Source of the DNA: Variovorax sp. V213
Lineage (GTDB): Bacteria > Pseudomonadota > Gammaproteobacteria > Burkholderiales > Burkholderiaceae_C
Direction: 5' to 3'
Assembly: GCF_041154455.1 (NCBI RefSeq)
Contig: NZ_AP028664.1
Span: 3,845,001-3,909,000, forward strand
DNA length: 64,000 nucleotides
Numbering within the stretch: the stretch's first letter is position 1; each line of letters begins with the position of its first letter. This document shows, one piece after another, positions 42,881 through 49,692 of this stretch. The notes beneath the pieces were generated by a model, which ran no database searches, was not told where the DNA came from, and saw only the letters and a list, made by a program, of their open reading frames with translations. A program made the translations under genes and the position numbers.

Positions 42881-43570
42881 ATGAAGCGCTGGCTCCGGCG
42901 TCTGGCATTCACGCTGCTGGGGTTCACGGTGGCGGTAGGCCTGTATGTGGCCGTGGCTTGCGTGATGGTCTTCTGGCCGGCCAGTGCAAAGCCCTCGGCG
43001 AAAGCATCCGCGGAGGCAGCCGCCGTGGAGGCCTGGGTGCTGAGCAACGGCCTGCACACCGATCTGGTGTTCCCGATCCGCTCGGAGGCCATCGACTGGC
43101 GGCAGCTCTTTCCGTTCGCGCATTTCAAGGCCGTGCCGTCCGATGCGGAATTCATCGCCATCGGCTGGGGCGACCGCGAGTTCTACCTGCACACGCCCAC
43201 CTGGGCCGACCTGACGGCCGCGCGCGCCTTGGGTGCGCTGTCGGGCGGCAACCGGGCGCTGCTGCACGTGACCTACCTGCGTCGCGCGCAGCTGCGGCAC
43301 GGCGCCTACCAGCTGCCGCTCTCGCAGGCGCAATACACGCAGCTCGTGGACTACGTGCGCGCCACGCTGCCCTCGGGCCGCGCGATGCCCATTGCGGGCG
43401 CGCACTACGGCAACGACGACGCCTTCTATGAAGCCGAAGGCGGCTACCACCTCTTCGAGACCTGCAACACCTGGACCGGCCGCGGGCTGCGGCGCGCGGG
43501 CGTCACGGTGAGCCGCTGGACGCCGTTCGACTTCAACGTGACCTGGCACCTGCAGCCGGTGCGGCCCTGA
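42881..43570 (+). CDS. DUF2459/TIGR02117-family membrane-anchored protein
   Basis: Protein of 229 aa with one N-terminal transmembrane helix (about 10-32, LAFTLLGFTVAVGLYVAVACVMVFW) and a periplasmic domain. Family features are VLSNGLHTDLVFP, FIAIGWGDREFYLHTP and FETCNTWTGRGLRRAGV, in which the Cys and surrounding residues are conserved. TIGR02117 proteins are often found near urease genes but their activity is unknown; the HTD and C-N-T-W positions look like a hydrolase-type site. The gene begins 7 bp after dinB, so the two are probably co-transcribed. Confidence 0.85.
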   Translation: MKRWLRRLAFTLLGFTVAVGLYVAVACVMVFWPASAKPSAKASAEAAAVEAWVLSNGLHTDLVFPIRSEAIDWRQLFPFAHFKAVPSDAEFIAIGWGDREFYLHTPTWADLTAARALGALSGGNRALLHVTYLRRAQLRHGAYQLPLSQAQYTQLVDYVRATLPSGRAMPIAGAHYGNDDAFYEAEGGYHLFETCNTWTGRGLRRAGVTVSRWTPFDFNVTWHLQPVRP

Positions 43571-43576
43571 ACTCTC

Positions 43577-44635
43577 TCAGGGCTTGGGCACGCCCGCCTG
43601 CCACAGGGGCCAGTTGGCCACGATGTGGTCGACCACGCGCGTGCCCACCAGCGCGATGTTCTCCACCGTCTCGGCAAAGCCGCCGGCGGTCTCGCCCGGA
43701 GCCGGATCCAGGTGCTGCAGCGTACTTTCCTTCGGGTTGCCCTGGTCGAAGTTGACGGCGCCGCGCAGGCTCATCACGCGGTCGGTGCCGTGGGTGCGCT
43801 TGATCACGAGGGTGATGGCGGCGGCTTCCATTTCGGTGATCACGTAGTCGTCGGCACCATAGAGCTTTGCGATGTACTGCGCCTGCTTCGACATGCCGGG
43901 GCCGTGGAAGAAGGTGTCGCCGGTCATGTGAGTGCCGGTGCCCACGAAGGGCGCGCGCCGCGCGGCGGCATCGGGGTAGCGCAGGCGGTATTTGCGCGCG
44001 CCGTCCGAATCTTTCAGCGGCGTGTCGGCCGAGAGCTTCGTGGCCCAGCCCACGAGGTCGGGGTTGAGCTTGAAGCGGCGGTATTCCTCGTAGCCCTTGC
44101 GCGGCATGAAGGTGGGTTCGCCGGGCTTGTTTTCCTCGGGTGCCCAGCGGTGGCCGAGGTCGTAGTCGACGAGCCAGGTGGCCCAGCTCACTTCGCCGAT
44201 GGTGCCGCGCGCGGGCGGCGTGCCGGCCACGCCGGAGATCACGTAGTAGGCCTGCGAGAAGTCGAACTGCGGATTCAGCAGGATGGCCTGCATCGACGAC
44301 GACGAGTTGACCTTGCCCATGCCGAGCACCGCGCCGCACACGCCGTCGGTGTTGCAGTACACCGGCTGCAGCGCGCCGGGCACGGCCATTGGCGCTGCGC
44401 CCTTCCAGTAGCGCTCGTACCAGTGCTGGAACTCGCCGGCCCGGTCGCCGGTGTTCTGGCCGATTTCGAACATGGCCGCAACGAAGACCTTCACCTTGAC
44501 TGGCGCGGCGGCGGCGGTGCGCGCAGCCGGCGCCGGCGGAGGCGTCGAAGCGCAGGCCGTGGCAAGCAGCGCAATGCCGCAAGCCGCGAGCCAGCGCGCG
44601 CAGAAGGACGGGAACCGCCCATGGGAAAACATCAT
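43577..44635 (-). CDS. Purine nucleoside permease/phosphorylase-like (NUP) lipoprotein
   Basis: Protein of 352 aa of the NUP family (first known as a purine nucleoside permease in Candida, related to nucleoside phosphorylases). The signal ends ALLATACAS, a weak lipobox. Family segments are VFVAAMFEIGQNTGDRAGEFQHWYERY, GMGKVNSSSSMQAILLNP, ISGVAGTPPARGTIGEV and the acidic MEAAAITLVI that corresponds to the nucleoside/phosphate site of phosphorylases. ATG 44635 is chosen, with TGGAG 9 bp upstream; ATG 44632 follows at once. It is convergent with the DUF2459 gene and divergent from topoisomerase IB. Periplasmic nucleoside scavenging is inferred. Confidence 0.87.
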   Translation of the reverse strand: MMFSHGRFPSFCARWLAACGIALLATACASTPPPAPAARTAAAAPVKVKVFVAAMFEIGQNTGDRAGEFQHWYERYWKGAAPMAVPGALQPVYCNTDGVCGAVLGMGKVNSSSSMQAILLNPQFDFSQAYYVISGVAGTPPARGTIGEVSWATWLVDYDLGHRWAPEENKPGEPTFMPRKGYEEYRRFKLNPDLVGWATKLSADTPLKDSDGARKYRLRYPDAAARRAPFVGTGTHMTGDTFFHGPGMSKQAQYIAKLYGADDYVITEMEAAAITLVIKRTHGTDRVMSLRGAVNFDQGNPKESTLQHLDPAPGETAGGFAETVENIALVGTRVVDHIVANWPLWQAGVPKP

Positions 44636-44677
44636 TTCTCTTGACTCCAGGAAGAACAAAGAGCCTCCATCGCACCA

Positions 44678-44710
44678 GCGGCGATTGCGGCGTCCTACAG
44701 GCGGCGATTG
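44678..44710. repeat. Short direct repeat in a divergent promoter region
   Basis: GCGGCGATTG occurs at 44678-44687 and again at 44701-44710, 23 bp start to start (about two helical turns), between the divergent NUP and topoisomerase genes. It may be a regulator site on one DNA face, or chance in GC-rich DNA. Confidence 0.25.
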
Positions 44711-44754
44711 TCGGTGCAGGCACAAGCTCTGAGTACCGTCACCACGCAAACCCC

Positions 44755-46014
44755 ATGCCGGCTCGCTCCACCCCGCCTTCACCGAACTCGCCGCCTTCGA
44801 AGCCGACCCCGATCGCCAATGGCCTGGTCTATGTGAATCCGGACATGCCGGGCATCCGGCGCCTGAAGCAGGGCGACCGCTTTCGCTACCGCGACGCGGA
44901 GGGCCGCTGGGTGCGCGACACGGACGAGCTCTCGCGCATCCGCATGCTGGCGATTCCGCCGGCCTACACCCAGGTCTGGATCTGCCCGCTGCCCAACGGC
45001 CACCTCCAGGCCACCGGTATCGATGCCCGGGGGCGCAAGCAATACCGCTACCACGCCGACTGGCGGCTTTTCAAGGACGAGACCAAGTTCGAGCGACTCG
45101 AAGCCTTCGGGCTCGCGCTGCCGCGCATCCGTGCCCGCGTGGCGCGCGACCTGCAGGAAGGCGCGGCCACGGCGGTGCCGGGGCGCCAGCAAGTGCTGGC
45201 AGCGCTGGTGCGGCTGCTCGACACCACGCTGCTGCGCGTGGGAAACGAGGAGTATGCGAGCAGCAACGGCTCCTACGGCCTGACCACGCTGCGCAACCGG
45301 CACGCGGCGGTGCGCGGGGCGGCGCTGCGGCTGCGCTTTCGGGGCAAGAGCGGCGTGATGCACGAGGCCCTGCTCGACGATCCGCGCGTCGCGAAGGTGG
45401 TGCGCCAGTGCCAGCAACTGCCCGGCCAGGCGCTGTTCCAGTACCAGGAAGAAGACGGGCAGCTCCGCGGCGTGTCGTCCACCGACGTGAATGACTACAT
45501 CGCCGAAGCCTCGCCCGGCGAGCGCTTCACCGCGAAGGACTTCCGGACCTGGCATGGCACGGTGCAGGCATTGGAGCTCACGCGGCTGGCCTGCGAGCCG
45601 GACCGTGCCGCCGCCGACAGCAGCTGCTACAGCGCCAAGGAGATCCTGTCCGCGGTGGCCAGGCAGCTCGGCAACACCCCCGCCGTGTGCAAGAAGGCCT
45701 ATGTACACCCGGCCGTGCTGGCCCTGGGCAGCGCGCTCGCGGGCGATGGCGAAGACGCCTCGTCGGAGGTGCTGCGAAAGATGACGGCCCGCACCGCAGC
45801 CCGCAAGACGCGCGGGCTCCACGCCGCGGAACAGCGGCTGCTCGCCTTCTTGCGGATGCACAGGCAAACCCAGGCGCGTGAACTTCGTGAACTTGGCAAG
45901 ACGCGCAGGGCCGGCGCCAAGGCCGCGCCGCCCGGGAGGCGAAACGGAGCGCCGAGTCTTCAGCCCGTTGCGAGCGGGAACCGCACGCTGTCGCGCTCCA
46001 GCGCCACGGCGTAA
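44755..46014 (+). CDS. Type IB DNA topoisomerase (eukaryote-like)
   Basis: Protein of 419 aa. The N-terminal domain (about 20-95) includes LVYVNPDMPGIRRLKQGDRFRYRD and the catalytic domain follows. The active-site region is LLRVGNEEYASSNGSYGLTTLRNRH, with the KxxR-type residues, and the nucleophile is Tyr316 in VCKKAYVHPAV. These enzymes relax supercoils through a 3'-phosphotyrosine. Bacterial homologues are scattered and often sit among accessory genes. The C-terminal 60 residues are basic and low-complexity and run over the 3' end of the convergent gene by 55 bp; the true end could be questioned, but no earlier stop exists. Confidence 0.93.
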   Translation: MPARSTPPSPNSPPSKPTPIANGLVYVNPDMPGIRRLKQGDRFRYRDAEGRWVRDTDELSRIRMLAIPPAYTQVWICPLPNGHLQATGIDARGRKQYRYHADWRLFKDETKFERLEAFGLALPRIRARVARDLQEGAATAVPGRQQVLAALVRLLDTTLLRVGNEEYASSNGSYGLTTLRNRHAAVRGAALRLRFRGKSGVMHEALLDDPRVAKVVRQCQQLPGQALFQYQEEDGQLRGVSSTDVNDYIAEASPGERFTAKDFRTWHGTVQALELTRLACEPDRAAADSSCYSAKEILSAVARQLGNTPAVCKKAYVHPAVLALGSALAGDGEDASSEVLRKMTARTAARKTRGLHAAEQRLLAFLRMHRQTQARELRELGKTRRAGAKAAPPGRRNGAPSLQPVASGNRTLSRSSATA

Positions 46015-46637
46015 CCCAGGTCTTCGGCCAGGCTTTGCAGCGCGATCGCATCGATGGCCAGCGCGCGCGGTGCGCGGTGCGCGTCGAGCACCGGGCTGAC
46101 GCCGCTGGACTCGCGCGGCAAGGCGCTCAACCGGAGCGCATCGTCACCGTCGGCCTCGATGCGGATCGCACCGGCATCGGACGCGCCATCGTGCAGATAG
46201 CCGAGCCCGCCCAGGAACAGATAGCGCAGCGCGGCCCCCTGCGGCCGGCGAGGTTCGTGCACCTGCGGTTCGAGCGCGGGGTCGACATCGAGCGCCACCC
46301 CGTGCATGTCGAAGGCGGCCCGCATCAGGCTCACGCACTGCGCCACCAGCGCGCTGCGCGTGATGCCGTCGTCCACCGTGGCCAACTCCCAGTCGCGCAG
46401 CGAGCGAATGCCTTCCACCAACTCGGACACCTGGTTGTCGATGAGCGCGACGCGTTCCTCGCAGGCGGTCGCATCAATGGATGGCGCGCTCACCTGGCGC
46501 TTGAGCATGAGCAGTGCCATGCGTATCACCGATACCGGCGCGGCCATGTCATGCCGCAAGGCCGGCAAGGCGCGGGTCAGCAGTTCGTGGCGCACGCCAG
46601 CGGCAATCCAGCTGCGGGCTCCGGGTGAGGCTTTCAT
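45960..46637 (-). CDS. Histidine-kinase-like protein lacking ATP-binding motifs
   Basis: Protein of 225 aa. The N-terminal part looks like a HisKA dimerisation domain: LLTRALPALRHDMAAPVSVIRMALLMLKRQ has the H-D/E and proline spacing of an H-box (candidate His near residue 29). The remainder resembles a degenerate HATPase fold, but the N, G1 and G2 boxes are missing. There is no membrane segment or sensory domain. It may be a phosphotransfer or decoy partner, or an unrelated helical protein. Its 3' end overlaps the topoisomerase gene by 55 bp on the opposite strand. Start at ATG 46637; no convincing ribosome site. Confidence 0.62.
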   Translation of the reverse strand: MKASPGARSWIAAGVRHELLTRALPALRHDMAAPVSVIRMALLMLKRQVSAPSIDATACEERVALIDNQVSELVEGIRSLRDWELATVDDGITRSALVAQCVSLMRAAFDMHGVALDVDPALEPQVHEPRRPQGAALRYLFLGGLGYLHDGASDAGAIRIEADGDDALRLSALPRESSGVSPVLDAHRAPRALAIDAIALQSLAEDLGYAVALERDSVRFPLATG

Positions 46638-46790
46638 TGCGCGGCGGGAGACGAAGGGTTCGCCTTGCTGGATGGGCAGGCCTGCAGAAGGTCGCGGCCT
46701 GCGGGTCGGGGGTCGGCAATGGGCACGTTCACTTTTCGCGTCCTGAAGCGGGGAGATGCAAGAAGTATCGGCCCCCCCTCCGCGGCCGGG

Positions 46791-46808
46791 TGTAGGAGCG
46801 TGCCTACG
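46791..46808. promoter_or_regulatory. TGTAG-N8-CTAC dyad upstream of the kinase-like gene
   Basis: TGTAGG and CCTACG flank AGCGTG, giving the pattern TGTAG-N8-CTAC. It lies 154 bp upstream of the kinase-like gene start. The half-site and spacing equal those of the dyad before the cyanate operon at 27011. A regulator site is inferred from that match only. Confidence 0.35.
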
Positions 46809-46865
46809 TATTGGAATGCCGGGATCGCCCAGGGCTGCAGATTCGCGAAATAGCCGCGATCCTGG

Positions 46866-47045
46866 TCAGGGTTTGCCGAGATAGATCCGCACGTCTTTCA
46901 CTTCGACACCCGCGGCCGCGACGGCCGAGCGCAGCTGCGCCTCGGTCACGCCCAGCGTCTGGGTCCAGTAGCGCACCTCGTGCGGCTCGTTGACATTGAT
47001 GCGGGTCCGGTCCTGCGGGCCGCGCTTGCTCGGATCGTCTGCCAT
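46866..47045 (-). CDS. DUF3606 small protein
   Basis: Protein of 59 aa matching DUF3606 along its length: MADDPSKRGPQDRTRINVNEPHEVRYWTQ, then LGVTEAQLRSAVAAAGVEVKDVRIYL. These short cytoplasmic proteins are common in proteobacteria, often stress-induced; their action is unknown. Start ATG 47045 has AGGAAG 6 bp upstream, which fixes the start well inside a longer open frame. It lies upstream of the kinase-like gene on the same strand, 228 bp away. Confidence 0.88.
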   Translation of the reverse strand: MADDPSKRGPQDRTRINVNEPHEVRYWTQTLGVTEAQLRSAVAAAGVEVKDVRIYLGKP

Positions 47046-47158
47046 GGCGTGCTTCCTGTGTCTCCTGTATCGATGCACGAAGGATGCGCGCTCCTCCCGC
47101 GCGGCACTGGCGGACGGCGGCGCGGCTCCTTGCAGGAAATGTCCGAAACCAGCGCGAG

Positions 47159-48655
47159 CTAGCGGCAGCGTGCCTGCAGTTCCCGCTTGAGCACCTTGCC
47201 GTTGGCCGTGGTGGGCATGGCGACGACGGTCTCGACGCGCGTGGGCCGCTTGTACGGCGACAGATGCTCCGCCAGGTAGGCGCGCAACGCCGGCTCGTCC
47301 AGCACCGCGCCGGGCTTCATCTCGAGGAACGCGACGATCTGCTCGTTGCCGTCGGCCTCGGGCACACCCACCACCGCGCAAAGATGCACGCCGCCAAAGC
47401 GTCCGATCACCGTCTCTATCTCCGCAGGGTACACGTTGAAGCCCGACCGGATGATCATCTCCTTGAGCCGCCCGACCACGAACAGCGCACCGTCTGCATC
47501 GAAGCGCCCGAGGTCACCGCTCGCATACCAGCCGCCCGGACGCATGACCTGCGCGGTGACCGCGGCATCGCGGAAGTAGCCCAGCATGAGGCCAGGTCCG
47601 CGCAGCCAGATCTCGCCCGTTTCGCCCTGTGCGAGATCGTTGCCGCCGGGGCCCACGATGCGGGCTTCTCCGCCCTCGACGACGTAGCCCGCCGCCGTGT
47701 CCGCGCGCGGTGCTTCCACGCGTGTGAGGAACACCGAACCCGCGTACTCCGACAGGCCGTAGCCATAGTGCAGCGGCTGGCCGAACAGCGCCTCCACGCG
47801 TTGCTTGAGCCCCAGGTCGAGCGGCGCCGACCCGGTGTACACATAGCGAAGCGCCGGAAAGCGCGGCACGATGTGCTCCGCCTCGACATGGGCCAAAAGG
47901 CGCGCATACATCGTGGGCGGCCCGAGCAGGTTCGACACCTCTTCGTGCGCCAGCGCGTGCAGCGTGTCGGCCGGCGAGAAGCTCGCGCGCAGCACCAGCG
48001 CGGCGCCTCCGGTGAGCGCGGCCATGAGCACCGTGCCAATGCCGAAGATGTGCGTCATCGGCAGGAAGGCGTAGACCCGGTCGCGTTCGCCCAGCGAGCG
48101 AGTGCGAGCCGACACGCGCCCGAAATGCAGCAGGCCGCAGTGCGACACCATCACGCCCTTCGGCGTGCCCGAAGTGCCCGACGTGAAGATGATCGCGGCC
48201 GTGTCCGCCAGCGCGGGGTCGGTCTCCGCCCGGGCCTCGGCGCGCACGGCCGAGCGCATCGCCCCGGGCAGCGCCGACGGCACCGCGCCGGCGCTGCGGG
48301 CATGCTGGCACGCCGCGTCGGAGGCGGCGGTGGTGAAGTAGCACAGCCGCGCGTCGGCGCGCTCGGCGATGGCGGCGATCTCGCCGGGCGACATGCGCGC
48401 GTTGACGCCGCAGGACCATGCGCCGACGCGGCTGCAGGCCATGAGCAGCGCGATGTGCGCGGCACAGTTCTCGGCCACCAGCAGCACGCGGTCGGTCGGC
48501 CGCACACCGGCGGCCAGCAGGTCTTGCGTGGCCGCTTCGGCCATGGCCTGCAGCTGTGCGTACGACACGGCGCCCGCCGGCTCGAACAGAAAGGCCGCTT
48601 CGGGCGCGCGTGACGCACGCGCCTCGAGCAGTTCGTGGATTCGCGGGGTGGCCAT
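47159..48655 (-). CDS. Acyl-CoA synthetase (AMP-forming)
   Basis: Cytoplasmic protein of 498 aa of the ANL superfamily. The A3 motif is IIFTSGTSGTPKGVMVSH, A5 is YGLSEYAG, A7/A8 is GWYASGDLGRFDADGALFVVGRLKEMIIRSG, and the catalytic lysine is in TTANGKVLKREL (A10). It activates a carboxylic acid to its CoA ester with ATP. It lies 3 bp after the Bug gene on the same strand, so it probably activates the acid that the Bug protein delivers, feeding the acyl-CoA dehydrogenases of this island. The chain type is not readable from sequence. Confidence 0.93.
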   Translation of the reverse strand: MATPRIHELLEARASRAPEAAFLFEPAGAVSYAQLQAMAEAATQDLLAAGVRPTDRVLLVAENCAAHIALLMACSRVGAWSCGVNARMSPGEIAAIAERADARLCYFTTAASDAACQHARSAGAVPSALPGAMRSAVRAEARAETDPALADTAAIIFTSGTSGTPKGVMVSHCGLLHFGRVSARTRSLGERDRVYAFLPMTHIFGIGTVLMAALTGGAALVLRASFSPADTLHALAHEEVSNLLGPPTMYARLLAHVEAEHIVPRFPALRYVYTGSAPLDLGLKQRVEALFGQPLHYGYGLSEYAGSVFLTRVEAPRADTAAGYVVEGGEARIVGPGGNDLAQGETGEIWLRGPGLMLGYFRDAAVTAQVMRPGGWYASGDLGRFDADGALFVVGRLKEMIIRSGFNVYPAEIETVIGRFGGVHLCAVVGVPEADGNEQIVAFLEMKPGAVLDEPALRAYLAEHLSPYKRPTRVETVVAMPTTANGKVLKRELQARCR

Positions 48656-48658
48656 CGG

Positions 48659-49648
48659 CTATTCCGCCTCGATGCCCTTGGACGCCGTGGCCCAGAGCTT
48701 CCGATCGGCCTGGCCCTTGGCCGCAAGCAGGTCCGCGCCGCCGCTCCAGACCTCGTAGCCCTGCTCGCGCAGGCGATTGGCAATGTCCTCGCGCGCCAGC
48801 GCCTTGTGCGCGGCGGCGTTGATGCGCGCGACCAGCGCCGGGTCCATGCGCGCTGGGCCGTAGAGGCCGAACCAGCCGCCCACGTCGTAGCCGGCCACGC
48901 CCGACTCGATCATGGTCGGCACCTCCGGCAGCATGCGGTTGCGCTGGCGCGAGGTGACGGCCAGTGCGCGCAGCTTGCCCGACTGGATGAACGGGCGCGA
49001 GGTGGCGATGATGTCGAACATCATGGTCACGGTGCCGCCCATCACATCGGCCAATGCGGGGGCGCTGCCCTTGTACGGCACGTGCGTCAGCTGCACGCCG
49101 GTCATCTTCTCGAGCAGCGCGCCACTCAGGTGGTTCGACGCGCCGATGCCGGCCGAGCCATAGAACACCTTGCCTGGCCGCGCCTTCGCATAGGCCAGCA
49201 GTTCGGCCACGCTGTGGACGGGCAGCTCCTTGTTGACCACGAGCACGTTGGTGTAGTCGACCAGCGGTGCGATGGGCACCAGGTCCTTCATCGGATCGAA
49301 GGGCATCTTGCGCTGGACGTTCGGATTGATGGTGATCGTCGGGCTCGCGCCGAAGAAAAGCAGCGCGCCGTCGGGCGCGGCCTTGGCGACCGCATCGCCG
49401 CCCACCGAGCCGCTGGCGCCGGGGCGGTTGTCCACGATGACCTGCGTGCCGAGCTCCTGGCCGAGAGCCGGCGCGAGCAGCCGTGCGGCGCCGTCCACCG
49501 GGCCGCCCGCGGAATAGCCGACCACGAGCTTGATGAGAAGTGGCAGCTGCTGTTGCTGGGCCACGGCGCGCGATGGCAGCGCCGCCACCAGTGCGCTGCC
49601 TGCCAGCGCGGCCAGGGCATGGCGGCGCGTGAAGTCGATCGATTGCAT
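48659..49648 (-). CDS. Bug/TctC-family binding protein of the acyl-CoA island
   Basis: Periplasmic protein of 329 aa. The signal (DFTRRHALAALAGSALVAALPSRAVAQ) has a twin-arginine-like RRH and a clear cleavage site. Bug segments are LLIKLVVGYSAGGPVDGAARLLA, VIVDNRPGASGSVGGDAVAKA and HVPYKGSAPALADVMGGTV. ATG 49648 has AGGAG 9 bp upstream. It sits between the tandem acyl-CoA dehydrogenase (44 bp upstream) and the CoA ligase (3 bp downstream), so its ligand is probably the acid degraded here. Confidence 0.93.
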   Translation of the reverse strand: MQSIDFTRRHALAALAGSALVAALPSRAVAQQQQLPLLIKLVVGYSAGGPVDGAARLLAPALGQELGTQVIVDNRPGASGSVGGDAVAKAAPDGALLFFGASPTITINPNVQRKMPFDPMKDLVPIAPLVDYTNVLVVNKELPVHSVAELLAYAKARPGKVFYGSAGIGASNHLSGALLEKMTGVQLTHVPYKGSAPALADVMGGTVTMMFDIIATSRPFIQSGKLRALAVTSRQRNRMLPEVPTMIESGVAGYDVGGWFGLYGPARMDPALVARINAAAHKALAREDIANRLREQGYEVWSGGADLLAAKGQADRKLWATASKGIEAE

Positions 49649-49692
49649 GAACGTTGTCTCCTGTTGTGTATTTCTTCGGCAGCGCGCATCGT

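Noticed and set aside
46755..46890. A small plus-strand frame starting at ATG near 46757
   Set aside because: Pro/Arg-rich translation, it runs into the antisense of the DUF3606 gene, and no domain is visible.
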